Of a stretch of DNA of 64,000 nt, positions 17,746 through 26,706 are shown piece after piece. How positions within the stretch are numbered: the stretch's first letter is position 1; each line of letters starts with the position of its first letter. Under the pieces are notes generated by a model, which did no database searches, was not told the origin of the DNA, and saw only the letters and a list, made by a program, of their open reading frames with translations. The position numbers and the translations under genes are program-made. Source of the DNA: CAZAZQ01 sp964489705 (lineage in GTDB: Bacteria > Zixibacteria > MSB-5A5 > GN15 > FEB-12); assembly GCA_964489705.1 (NCBI GenBank), contig CAZAZQ010000003.1, positions 1-64,000 of the forward strand, read 5' to 3'.

Positions 17746-19644
17746 TTAGCGTCCTTTTCGTATCTTTATATCCGAGTATTCTCCGTAAATCTTCAAGTTG
17801 GAAGTGGCTCTGCCCAGCCGGATTTCAGTCTTTTTTTCCAGACCCCGGTCCACCACGCGAGATGGGAAAGAACTGTCGATATTCGCCCCTTTGGCGACAG
17901 CGGTCACAAGCACATCCGAGTCCGGAGAAAGGGAGACTTTGATTTTCCCGTAAGATGCTTTTATCGTTGACGGTCCGGCAATTTCCTCCGCCAGCTCTAC
18001 CTCAATGGGACCGAAGGAACTGACAATATCGAGCGGACCGTAGAGCTCTTCTCCGGAAATGCGACTGTAATTGTTTCGCGCGGTAAACCTGCCGGTAACG
18101 TTTATTGCTTCGATGGGACTATAAGCGTTGGAAATTTTCGCCTCTCCTAAGATATCCTCCACCGCCACCTCTTGATACTGATTCGCAATAGCCACATCCC
18201 CTTTGACCTTTTCCACGTTTACAGCGCCATACCGGTTCTCTATCTCTATCATTCCGATGTGGCGAGAAACATTTATCTTACCTGAGTTGTAGATAGTCGT
18301 GCGTCCTTGGGTTTGTTCCAAGTCGACCGAAGAAAACTGGTTTGAGATATCCATCCTTCCCCTGCTTGCCGTTATCGCAATGGGACTGAATTTGTTCGAG
18401 ACCTTGAGGTCTCCCTCTGAGCGATTTATCTCGATACCGCCGTAACTGTTGGTTACATCCGTCTCACCGACGATGTCGTCAACCCTTACGTTCCCGTACG
18501 AACCGGTCACCGTCACACCGTTGTCGAGAGCGCGCACCACGATATCCCCGAAGGAGCTGGAACAGACCAATCGATTTTGCTTCGGGACGTTCACTTCCAT
18601 CGTACTTTTGACAATCTGGGTGTTGGGGTCGTCCAACTGCGGGACGGAAAAGTCGACGGAAACTTCCCTGCCGTTTCGCTCTACCACCAGTTCCACTTCT
18701 TCGATATATTCCCGGGCGAGTCTCCGGGTTTCCGCCATCACTTCAATGGTCGCCTGCACCGTCAATTCTTTCTTGTCCCATCCTTTCACGTCCAAGTCCC
18801 CGATAGGGTTAGTGACGACAATCGTCAATTTCTTGGAAGGAATCGGCAAACGGTCGGCAAACTCCCTTTCGGCACTTACCCCGCGAAAGCGCGGCTTGAT
18901 TCTTACTTTCGGCGGCGTCGGCGGCACTGGAGGAGGAACGATATCAGCCGTTTCTTCCCTGAGAGATTCTTCTTGAGCCGAAAGTTCTTCCTCCGCTTCA
19001 GAGGGGCTCGAGTAGAGCTCGTCTCCTTCTTCCTGCAAGGAGTCAAGAACCTGCACCAACTGTTTCAAAGCAACCTTATCCTCCCTCAAGGGACGGTAAA
19101 TATCCTGCTCCATAAGCTCGCTGATTGCGTTCAGCTCCTCTTGCAGGCTGAGGGTCAGACGGTAAATCTTCTTGTCTTCCCGTTTTATTTCGTCTTCATG
19201 CTCTTGTAACATCTTGACCAACGAGGTAATATCTGCCTTCAACTGATTGAGATGCGTCAGATACACTCCTTCATGGAGCCGCTTATACAGTTGATCGAGC
19301 GGGTCAAAGTATTTGTAAATGTCTTTCGACTGAACTTCCCGAAAATAAGCTAGATAGTCACGAGCGAGAGAATTTATCTCGCTAAGCGCATCAACATACT
19401 CCTGAGCAAGGACCTTGGTTTCTTCCGAAATTTCTTCGTTCGGAGGGAGAGAACTTTTCTGTTCGCTTCTTTCTTTCGAAGCGTCGACTGCTCCTCCATA
19501 TCCGACGAGTGCCAGCACAAGGAGGAAAACAGTCACCCGTCTCCATCCCCAACCGGGAAGCCCGCTCCTTCGCAGAAAAGAACCGCTCCCTCCGACGTGT
19601 AAACTATCCCATGGTCCTTCACTCATCTGTTTCTCCCGTTTCAT
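17746..19644 (-). CDS. Exported protein with DUF4097-like beta-helix, coiled-coil N-terminal half
   Basis: A 632-residue product. After a charged leader of about 35 residues comes a hydrophobic signal or anchor (VTVFLLVLALVGYGGAVDA). Residues 60-220 form long charged helices, followed by a Pro-rich linker (VPPPVPPTPPKVRIKPRF). Residues 255-632 form a beta-strand repeat of the DUF4097/adhesin type, with recurring units such as ISNAYSPIEAINVTGRFTAR and IENRYGAVNVEKVKGDVAIA. Related domains occur on cell-surface and envelope-stress proteins. Its location on the periplasmic or outer face is inferred from the signal. It is transcribed divergently from the lipid A operon. Confidence 0.75.
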   Translation of the reverse strand: MKREKQMSEGPWDSLHVGGSGSFLRRSGLPGWGWRRVTVFLLVLALVGYGGAVDASKERSEQKSSLPPNEEISEETKVLAQEYVDALSEINSLARDYLAYFREVQSKDIYKYFDPLDQLYKRLHEGVYLTHLNQLKADITSLVKMLQEHEDEIKREDKKIYRLTLSLQEELNAISELMEQDIYRPLREDKVALKQLVQVLDSLQEEGDELYSSPSEAEEELSAQEESLREETADIVPPPVPPTPPKVRIKPRFRGVSAEREFADRLPIPSKKLTIVVTNPIGDLDVKGWDKKELTVQATIEVMAETRRLAREYIEEVELVVERNGREVSVDFSVPQLDDPNTQIVKSTMEVNVPKQNRLVCSSSFGDIVVRALDNGVTVTGSYGNVRVDDIVGETDVTNSYGGIEINRSEGDLKVSNKFSPIAITASRGRMDISNQFSSVDLEQTQGRTTIYNSGKINVSRHIGMIEIENRYGAVNVEKVKGDVAIANQYQEVAVEDILGEAKISNAYSPIEAINVTGRFTARNNYSRISGEELYGPLDIVSSFGPIEVELAEEIAGPSTIKASYGKIKVSLSPDSDVLVTAVAKGANIDSSFPSRVVDRGLEKKTEIRLGRATSNLKIYGEYSDIKIRKGR

Positions 19645-19879
19645 CGTTGAATTTTTTTCTTACGTGTTTTCTTTTCATTTCCGCCTTCTTCTCTTATGTC
19701 TAAAGAAACTGAAACCGAAGGTCTTGACAACCATTTTCCCTGCACCCGTTCGCATCAGGAGCTCTCTTTACCTAATACGTACGAGCCCTCTCTCGGGAGG
19801 TTTCGTCGCGGCAAAATAAATTTTCTTTTTCCCAACAACTTGCACTTGCTTTCGTACCTGCCGAATCGAGAAAAAATAC

Positions 19880-19908
19880 TTGAGTCAAGCCCTTCTTCAG
19901 CGTATAAT
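19880..19908 (+). promoter_or_regulatory. Promoter of the lipid A operon
   Basis: TTGAGT at 19880-19885 and a perfect TATAAT at 19903-19908, spacer 17. Predicted transcription start is about 20-25 bases before the lpxC-fabZ ATG. The flanking 293-base divergent region (19645-19937) holds no gene. Confidence 0.75.
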
Positions 19909-19937
19909 CACTTCAATTCGGTGATGGGAAACAAAGG

Positions 19938-21329
19938 ATGTATGAGAAACAACGCACGATAAAACGAGAAATCTCCATGTCCGGCATAGGGTTGCACACC
20001 GGCAACACCTGCACGATGGTATTCAAGCCGGCACCGCCGGATGCCGGTATTCGTTTCGTCCGAGCTGACCTGCCGGACAAGCCGTCAATCACCGCCGACA
20101 TCGACCACGTCGTGGACATTTCCCGCGGCACCACTCTTCAAGAAGGGGACGCCAAAGTTTACACGGTCGAGCACGTGCTGGCGGCTTTTGCCGGGCTGCA
20201 AATCGACAATATGATTGTGGAACTCGACAACAACGAGCCGCCGGTCGGCGACGGTTCGGCGAAACCGTATGTGGACAAGCTGCTGGAAGCGGGCATTGAA
20301 AATCAAGAAGCCGACAAAGTATATTTGGAAATCGACACTCCCATGGCGTACAGCGAGCCGGAGCGGGGTGTCGATTTGGTCGTTACTCCCTCCGACGATT
20401 TGCGGATTACCTTCATGATTGACTACAAAAATCCGGCTCTGGGCACGCAATATACCACCCTGGTCGACCTGGAAAAGGAGTTCGTCGAGGAATTTGCTCC
20501 GGCGCGTACTTTTTGCTTTTTGTCTGAAGTGGAAATGCTCAAGAAAGCGGGGCTTATCAAGGGCGGCGGGCTGGACAACGCCATCGTCATTTATGATTCC
20601 GATTTGGGGCAAGTCGAAGTCGACCGCATCAAGAACGCTTTGGGGTTGGAAGAAGAAGTCTTCGTTGGGAAGACCGGTATCATCAACGACATTCCCCTCC
20701 GTTTTCCCAACGAGCCGGTACGCCATAAAGCCCTCGATTTGTTGGGGGACTTGTTCCTCATCGGGGTACCGTTCAAGGGGCACGTTCTTGCCGCCCGCTC
20801 CGGGCATAAAGCCAACGTCGCCTTGGCGCGGAAGATGCGGGAGCTGTACAAAAAGAAAAAAATCGCCGGGCGCTACGCCAAGAAGCAGGGAGAAATATTT
20901 TTCGACATCAACGCCATCTTGAAAATCATGCCGCACCGTTATCCCTTCCTGCTGGTAGACCGAATCCTTGACCTCGAACCGGACAAACGAGTTGTCGCTA
21001 TCAAAAACGTGACCATCAACGAGCCCTTCTTCCAAGGGCACTTCCCCGGACATCCCATTATGCCGGGAGTGATGATTCTGGAAGCAATGGCGCAATCGGG
21101 TGGTATTCTCCTTTTGAATGCCATCGAAAATCCGGAAACCAAGGTGGTGTACTTCATGGCAATCGACAACGCCCGGTTTCGCAAACCGGTGATGCCCGGC
21201 GACCAGTTGCGCTTTGAGTTGGAGATGCACGCCTTCCGCCGCAATACCTGCAAGATGTCGGGTAAAGCGTTCGTCGAAGACAATCTCGTTGCCAGTGCGG
21301 ACTTCATGGCGATGGTGATTGACCGATGA
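19938..21329 (+). CDS. lpxC/fabZ: Bifunctional LpxC deacetylase / FabZ dehydratase
   Basis: Residues 1-310 are UDP-3-O-acyl-N-acetylglucosamine deacetylase, the committed step of lipid A synthesis. Zinc ligands are at His79 (VEHVLAAFAGL), His263 and Asp267 (HKALDLLGD), and the catalytic His290 is in SGHKAN. Residues 320-463 are (3R)-hydroxyacyl-ACP dehydratase with catalytic His368 (PFFQGHFPGHP) and Glu382 (MILEAMAQ). The fusion links lipid A and fatty-acid synthesis, which compete for hydroxyacyl-ACP. It is typical of Bacteroidota, Chlorobi and related FCB phyla and is one of the best taxonomic pointers here. It overlaps lpxA by 4 bases. Confidence 0.97.
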   Translation: MYEKQRTIKREISMSGIGLHTGNTCTMVFKPAPPDAGIRFVRADLPDKPSITADIDHVVDISRGTTLQEGDAKVYTVEHVLAAFAGLQIDNMIVELDNNEPPVGDGSAKPYVDKLLEAGIENQEADKVYLEIDTPMAYSEPERGVDLVVTPSDDLRITFMIDYKNPALGTQYTTLVDLEKEFVEEFAPARTFCFLSEVEMLKKAGLIKGGGLDNAIVIYDSDLGQVEVDRIKNALGLEEEVFVGKTGIINDIPLRFPNEPVRHKALDLLGDLFLIGVPFKGHVLAARSGHKANVALARKMRELYKKKKIAGRYAKKQGEIFFDINAILKIMPHRYPFLLVDRILDLEPDKRVVAIKNVTINEPFFQGHFPGHPIMPGVMILEAMAQSGGILLLNAIENPETKVVYFMAIDNARFRKPVMPGDQLRFELEMHAFRRNTCKMSGKAFVEDNLVASADFMAMVIDR

Positions 21330-22099
21330 GTAGTATCCATCCTACAGCGATTGTCTCCCCCAAGGCGGAACTTGCCGATGATGTAGAGGTCGGGGCGTAC
21401 ACGATTATCGAAGAAAACGTTCGCATCGGCAGCGGCACCAAAATCGCTTCCTCGGCGCTTATTGCCGGAGGTGCTGTCCTTGGGAAAAACGTCACGGTTC
21501 ATCACGGCGCCGTTATCGGGACGATCCCGCAAGATTTGAAGTTTGAAGGGGAAAAGACCCAAGCGGTGGTCGGAGACGGCACCGTCGTCCGGGAATACGC
21601 CACCATCAACCGCGGCACCAAGGCGCATGGGACAACCACTGTCGGCAAGGAGTGCATGTTGATGGCGTACTCGCACGTCGCGCACGACTGCATCCTGGGA
21701 GACCATGTCATCATGGCGAACGCCGTCAATCTTGCCGGGCATGTGGAAGTCGGCGATTATGCCATCATCGGCGGAATCGTGCCGGTACACCAGTTCGTCA
21801 AAATAGGCGCTCATGCTATGATCGGCGGCGGCTTCCGGGTACAACAGGATATCTGCCCGTTTGCCTTGGTGGGAGGGTACCCCTTGAAAGTCATCGGTTT
21901 GAACTCCATCGGCTTACGGCGGCGCGGCTTCAAACGGGAAGTCATGCGGCGTCTGGAACAGGCGTTCAAGCTTCTCTTTTTCAGCGGCTTGAATACCTCT
22001 CAGGCGGTGGAGCGCATCAAAGCCGAGGTGGAGCTCATCCCCGAAGTCCGAGAGATACTCGATTTCCTCGCCAAGACCGAGCGGGGAATCGTCAAATAA
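21326..22099 (+). CDS. lpxA: UDP-GlcNAc acyltransferase LpxA
   Basis: The 257-residue product shows the left-handed beta-helix hexapeptide repeats of LpxA (VEVGAYTIIEENVRIGSG and onward) and the active-site segment YSHVAHDC with catalytic His120. The C-terminal helical part begins near IGLRRRGFKREVMRRLEQAF. It transfers a hydroxyacyl chain from ACP to UDP-GlcNAc, or to a diamino derivative if the neighbouring GnnA-like enzyme supplies one. The ATG overlaps the lpxC-fabZ stop, so the enzymes are translationally coupled. Confidence 0.96.
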   Translation: MSSIHPTAIVSPKAELADDVEVGAYTIIEENVRIGSGTKIASSALIAGGAVLGKNVTVHHGAVIGTIPQDLKFEGEKTQAVVGDGTVVREYATINRGTKAHGTTTVGKECMLMAYSHVAHDCILGDHVIMANAVNLAGHVEVGDYAIIGGIVPVHQFVKIGAHAMIGGGFRVQQDICPFALVGGYPLKVIGLNSIGLRRRGFKREVMRRLEQAFKLLFFSGLNTSQAVERIKAEVELIPEVREILDFLAKTERGIVK

Positions 22100-22173
22100 C
22101 CGCCCAGGCAACACGGGAAACCGGCATATGATAAGCGCCGCCTGTCGAAACGCTCGTATGAGAACACAACACG

Positions 22174-23169
22174 ATGGATAAGATAAAGACCGCTGTCGTT
22201 GGCGTCGGACACCTCGGAAAGCACCATCTTAAGTGGCTCCACCAGTTGCCGGAAAGCGAGCTGGTGGGGTTTTATGACATCGATGAAGCCAAGAGAGAAA
22301 AATTTGCCGACGAATACCAGACACGCGCTTTTGAGTCGCTGGAACAATTAGCCGAACACGCCGAGGCGGTTTCCATCGTGGTTCCCACCACCGAGCATTT
22401 TGCCGCCGCTTCTTTTCTCATCGAACGGGGTATCCATTGTTTGATTGAGAAGCCGGTTACCGCCTCTTTGGAACATGCCCGAAAGCTGCAGACCTTGGCG
22501 GAGGCAAAAGGAGTCAAAGTCGCCGTCGGACATATCGAACGCTTCAATCCCGCCGTTCGTGCCGTGTCCGCTCTGGGAGTCAAGCCGTCGTTTATCGAAG
22601 CCCATCGCTTGGCGGCGTTCGATCCGCGGGGGACGGATGTGGCGGTGGTGCTGGATTTGATGATTCATGACATCGACCTTGCCCTACTCTTTGTCGAGTC
22701 GAGCGTTGCCGACATTCACGCCTCCGCCGTCGCCGTGGTGTCCGAGCAGGTTGATATTGCCAACGCCCGCCTGACGTTTGAAAACGGCGCGGTGGCGAAC
22801 CTGACCGCTTCACGGATTTCGCTCAAAGAAATGCGAAAACTGAGAATTTTTCAGAAATCCGGCTACTTCTCTCTCGATTTGGCGCGCAAGCAAGCCGACA
22901 TCTACCGGCTGAAAGGAGAGAGCGACGAAAGCGTCGGCATGAAAATACCGCTGGGAAACTCGGAGAAAAGCTTGTACTACTCGCGCTACGATGACACCGG
23001 CGAAGATATGCTTCGGATGGAGCTTACCGCCTTCCTTGAAGCGGTGCGAGAAGACAAACCGGTTGCCGTTTCGCTGGCGGAGGGAACAGAAGCTCTGCGG
23101 GTGGCGCTGGAGATTGAACGCATCGGCAAAGATTCAATCGAACGCATGATGGGAACGGAAACGGAGTGA
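22174..23169 (+). CDS. Gfo/Idh/MocA-family oxidoreductase, GnnA-like by position
   Basis: The 331-residue product has an N-terminal NAD-binding Rossmann fold (TAVVGVGHLGKHHLKWL), the family motif CLIEKPVTAS with its conserved EKP, and an active-site segment VLDLMIHDIDLAL. It sits exactly between lpxA and lpxB. In Acidithiobacillus, gnnA (same family) and the aminotransferase gnnB lie there and make UDP-GlcNAc3N for amide-linked lipid A. No gnnB-like aminotransferase is seen in this window, so either it lies elsewhere or the product is different. Gene order fits lipid A sugar modification, but the substrate is inference. It ends directly at the lpxB ATG. Confidence 0.85.
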   Translation: MDKIKTAVVGVGHLGKHHLKWLHQLPESELVGFYDIDEAKREKFADEYQTRAFESLEQLAEHAEAVSIVVPTTEHFAAASFLIERGIHCLIEKPVTASLEHARKLQTLAEAKGVKVAVGHIERFNPAVRAVSALGVKPSFIEAHRLAAFDPRGTDVAVVLDLMIHDIDLALLFVESSVADIHASAVAVVSEQVDIANARLTFENGAVANLTASRISLKEMRKLRIFQKSGYFSLDLARKQADIYRLKGESDESVGMKIPLGNSEKSLYYSRYDDTGEDMLRMELTAFLEAVREDKPVAVSLAEGTEALRVALEIERIGKDSIERMMGTETE

Positions 23170-24294
23170 ATGGAGTCAACAAGTCTCTTTGTGTCGGCTG
23201 GTGACCCGTCGGGGGACAATGCCGCTTTCCACTTGGTACACGCCCTCCGAGAGATGCACCCTTCGTTGACGTTTTTCGGGCTGGGGGGAGAACGGCTCAA
23301 GAAATTGGGGCAAGAGCAACTGGCGGAGAGCTCACAGTTGGCGGTGCTGGGGTTTTGGGAGGTGGCGCGCCATGCGTGGTTTTTCAAAAAACTTTTGCGC
23401 CGGTGTGTCGAAGAGATCGCCCGTCGACGCCCGAAGGCACTCGTTTTAATCGACTATCCCGGTTTCAACCTCCGGCTTGCCAAAAAAGTCAAGCGGTTGG
23501 GCATCCCCGTTATATATTACATTTCTCCGCAGGTGTGGGCGTGGGGAAGACGGCGGGTAAAAGTCATACGAAAATATGTTGATACCATGATAGTTATCCT
23601 CCCTTTCGAAAAGGATTTTTACGAACAGTTCGGTATCGAAGCGCATTTTGTCGGACATTATCTCCTTGAAGATATCCCCAAAGCCTATATCGCCTCTCCC
23701 ATCCCGTCCGACGGTTCTCTTGCCCTGTTGCCGGGTTCCCGTCCTCAGGAAATCGAACGCATGTTGCCGGTCATGCTTGAGACGGCACGACAATTATACC
23801 GTACTGCTGCGATGCCTGCCGTAGTGGCGGCACGGGAGAACACGGTTGATTACGAAAAATATTTGTCTCCCGACGATTCCCCATACATAACCCTTTCATA
23901 CGAGGACTCACGGAAAATTATTTATGAAAGCTCCCTGGTGTTGACCGCATCGGGAACGGCGACACTGGAAACCGCCGTTATCGGACGGCCCATGGTGGTA
24001 GTGTACAAAACCGGTTTGGTGACCTACCATATTGCCCGCCGGATGGTAAAACTTGACAATATCGCTTTGGTGAATTTGGTTTTAGGGAAAAAAGTGGTGC
24101 CGGAACTGATTCAAAACGAGGCAACCCCGCGGCGGATTTTTGCGGAGCTGGAAAAATTTCGCACCGACTCTTCATATGTTCAGGCGGTTAAGAAAGAACT
24201 CGATAGGGTACCGAAGATTTTGGGAAACGCCGATGCTTCCCGCATGGCGGCACGGCTTATCGCCCGAAAAGCCGGACTTCGCCCGGAGAGGTAA
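23170..24294 (+). CDS. lpxB: Lipid A disaccharide synthase
   Basis: The 374-residue GT19-family enzyme condenses lipid X with UDP-diacylglucosamine. The N-terminal signature SLFVSAGDPSGD and the central YYISPQVWAWGRRRVK are diagnostic; the C-terminal half holds LTASGTATLETAVIGRPMVV, the nucleotide-sugar binding region. The ATG follows the stop of the oxidoreductase without a gap. Cytoplasmic, membrane-associated. Confidence 0.95.
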   Translation: MESTSLFVSAGDPSGDNAAFHLVHALREMHPSLTFFGLGGERLKKLGQEQLAESSQLAVLGFWEVARHAWFFKKLLRRCVEEIARRRPKALVLIDYPGFNLRLAKKVKRLGIPVIYYISPQVWAWGRRRVKVIRKYVDTMIVILPFEKDFYEQFGIEAHFVGHYLLEDIPKAYIASPIPSDGSLALLPGSRPQEIERMLPVMLETARQLYRTAAMPAVVAARENTVDYEKYLSPDDSPYITLSYEDSRKIIYESSLVLTASGTATLETAVIGRPMVVVYKTGLVTYHIARRMVKLDNIALVNLVLGKKVVPELIQNEATPRRIFAELEKFRTDSSYVQAVKKELDRVPKILGNADASRMAARLIARKAGLRPER

Positions 24295-24377
24295 ACCGGA
24301 GATGAGTATCGCTACCGGCATGGAAACAACCGAGAAGTACAAGCAACCGTTGCGGACATGAGGGGTAGTGCGCTTCG

Positions 24378-25628
24378 ATGATGTTTCTCTACACCGTCTT
24401 TGTCACTCTTGTCTATATGCTTACCTACCCGTATACCCGGCTGCAAGCCGCCTTGGGAAAACAGGCATGGCAGGGGCGGTTGGGCTTGATTGAGCCGGTC
24501 GGACCTAAAGATATCTGGATGCACGCCGCTTCGGTGGGGGAGGTAAAAGTCCTGAATCACTTAATAGATTTTTTGAAAGAACATTCTCCGAAGATTGCCA
24601 TCCACCTGACGGTGATGACGCCTGCTGGCTTTGCCACCGTCAACAATCTGGTAAGAGCAAACCATCCCGACGTGAGCGTTTCGTTTTTCCCATTTGATGT
24701 TCCTTTCGTCGTCTCACGCACCTTCGACAAAATCCGCCCTCGAATGGTAGTCGTTGCCGAAACGGAAATTTGGTTTAATACCATCTTCCATGCCGCCAAG
24801 CGAAATGTGCCGGTCATCTTGGTGAACGGCAGAATGTCGGAAAAATCGTTCATGCGCTACCTTTTGATTCGTCCCTTGTTGACGAGACTTTTCCACACGT
24901 ATGACCGGTTTTTCTTCAAAACGGAGGAAGACTTCCGGCGCTACCAAAAATTCGGAGTGACAACGGAGAAAGGGACCGTTGCCGGAGATATGAAGTTCGA
25001 CGCACCCCTGCTGCCGCGTTCCGCCGAGAGGCGCCGGGAGCTGCGGGCTCGCTTGGGAATCGCCGACGAAGAGTTTCTCATTATTGCCGGCTCAACCCGA
25101 CAGGGCGAGCACGCGGTCTTCGCCGAAATCTACAAAAAGCTGGTTTCGGTACACCCGCAGGTTCGTCTGGCGATAGCGCCCCGCCACCTGGAGCGGGTGG
25201 GCGAGGTCATGTTTATCTTCAAGCAAAAAGATATCCCTTTCACCGTCTACAGCCGCTTGGATACTGCCGGAAAGGAAGTAATTATTATTGATAAAATGGG
25301 ACTTTTGAACGAACTTTACTTGGCGGCGGATATTGCTTTTGTCGGAGGTACCTTGGTGGCGCGTGGAGGACACAACATTCTCGAGCCGGTTTGGGCGGGT
25401 ACGCCGGTGCTGTTCGGCCCTTCGATAGAAAACGTCGTCGAAGCGGCACGTTATATCGAAGCGCACAACTACGGGAAGATGGTCGCTTCCAAGGAAGAAC
25501 TTTTGACAACCGTCCGGCAATTGATTGAAGGGACGTTGACCTTTGCCATCAAAACGGAAAAAGATTGGCAAACCTCTCCGACCGCCCATATCGGAGAGTA
25601 TATTCTGAAGAAGCTTGAAGATGCTTGA
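24378..25628 (+). CDS. waaA: Kdo transferase (3-deoxy-D-manno-octulosonic acid transferase)
   Basis: A 416-residue GT30-family protein with an N-terminal membrane anchor (FLYTVFVTLVYMLTYPYTRL), the family motif WMHAASVGEV, the catalytic-region motif VVVAETEIWFN, and the C-terminal donor-binding segment FVGGTLVARGGHNILEPVW. It adds Kdo from CMP-Kdo to the lipid A precursor. An 83-base spacer separates it from lpxB. It overlaps lpxK at its 3' end. Confidence 0.95.
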   Translation: MMFLYTVFVTLVYMLTYPYTRLQAALGKQAWQGRLGLIEPVGPKDIWMHAASVGEVKVLNHLIDFLKEHSPKIAIHLTVMTPAGFATVNNLVRANHPDVSVSFFPFDVPFVVSRTFDKIRPRMVVVAETEIWFNTIFHAAKRNVPVILVNGRMSEKSFMRYLLIRPLLTRLFHTYDRFFFKTEEDFRRYQKFGVTTEKGTVAGDMKFDAPLLPRSAERRRELRARLGIADEEFLIIAGSTRQGEHAVFAEIYKKLVSVHPQVRLAIAPRHLERVGEVMFIFKQKDIPFTVYSRLDTAGKEVIIIDKMGLLNELYLAADIAFVGGTLVARGGHNILEPVWAGTPVLFGPSIENVVEAARYIEAHNYGKMVASKEELLTTVRQLIEGTLTFAIKTEKDWQTSPTAHIGEYILKKLEDA

Positions 25629-26706
25629 AAAAATCTGGAAAAAAATTTTACGACGTTCCCGTCACTCTTTGTGGTCGATTCCGGCTTTTTTCCTGTGGCT
25701 TGCTTCGCTGTTCTATCGTCTCTTCTTTGCTTGGCATAAATCACGAAAACGCTCCCCCGTCAAAGTGAATGTCCCGGTGATTTCGGTGGGGAATATTACC
25801 GTCGGCGGTACGGGAAAAACGCCGATGGTGAATTTCCTCGCCCACTTTTTCATCGAAGAGGGGTACCGCGTCGGTATCGTCTCTTCCGGCTACCGACGCC
25901 AGAGCGAAAAATCGTTCGTGGAGCCGGGTTACCGAGTCGCTAACATGCCGACCGAAGAAACCGGCGACGAAGTCAAATTGTTGGCGATGCTGCTTCCCGA
26001 GGCGGTTTTTTCCCTCGATCGCTCCAAGGCGCAAGCGGCGCAACGGCTGGCGGAAACGGGGAAGGTCGATGTGATTCTCGTTGACGACGGCTTCCAGCAT
26101 TTCGAGCTTGCCCGTGACCTCGATATCGTCACGTACGACGCTGCCGTTCCCAAAGAGCTCCTCAAGCCGTTTCCGTACGGGATGTTGCGTGAGCCGCTCT
26201 CGGCGCTCCAACGGGCGGATGTCATTATTATCACCCGTTCCAATTTCGCCAAAGACCGCGGCAAGTTGCAGAAGAAGCTAAAGGCGATAAACCCGCACGC
26301 CAAACACTACCATGCCCATTTCTCCGTGGACGAACTCATCAGCAAAGACCGCCGCTTGCCGGTGAAGTATCTCGAAGACAAGTCGGTCTTTCTCTTCGCC
26401 GGGGTAGGGAATTTCCGTCCCTTGCGAAAGCAGGTGACGGCGTTAGCCGGAGATTTGGACGAAGCGGTGGAGCTCTCAGACCACCAGCAGTATACCCCCC
26501 GCCTGCTGGCGAAGCTGAAAGAGCAGGCGGATAGGTGGGACTCGGATGTTATTGTCACCACCGGCAAAGATTGGGTGAAAATCGGAGATTTTGATTTTAA
26601 GCGGGAAATGTATTATCTTTCTCAAGAAATAGATCTAGACCCCGGAGAGGAGAAACTCATCGCCTACCTCCAGGAGAAGCTCGGTTTGGCGAAGCGACGG
26701 AACTGA
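25621..26706 (+). CDS. lpxK: Tetraacyldisaccharide 4'-kinase
   Basis: The product (361 residues from the ATG at 25621; a TTG at 25615 is also in frame) carries an N-terminal membrane helix (WSIPAFFLWLASLFYRLFFA) and the LpxK P-loop VGNITVGGTGKTPMV, then VDVILVDDGFQHFELARDLD with the conserved DDGFQH motif. It phosphorylates the 4' position of the lipid A disaccharide. The start overlaps the waaA stop by 8 bases and the stop overlaps the nadB ATG by one base (TGATG). Confidence 0.95.
   Translation: MLEKIWKKILRRSRHSLWSIPAFFLWLASLFYRLFFAWHKSRKRSPVKVNVPVISVGNITVGGTGKTPMVNFLAHFFIEEGYRVGIVSSGYRRQSEKSFVEPGYRVANMPTEETGDEVKLLAMLLPEAVFSLDRSKAQAAQRLAETGKVDVILVDDGFQHFELARDLDIVTYDAAVPKELLKPFPYGMLREPLSALQRADVIIITRSNFAKDRGKLQKKLKAINPHAKHYHAHFSVDELISKDRRLPVKYLEDKSVFLFAGVGNFRPLRKQVTALAGDLDEAVELSDHQQYTPRLLAKLKEQADRWDSDVIVTTGKDWVKIGDFDFKREMYYLSQEIDLDPGEEKLIAYLQEKLGLAKRRN

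Noticed and set aside
20085..21230. Minus-strand ORF of 381 codons
   Set aside because: Antisense shadow of the lpxC-fabZ gene.
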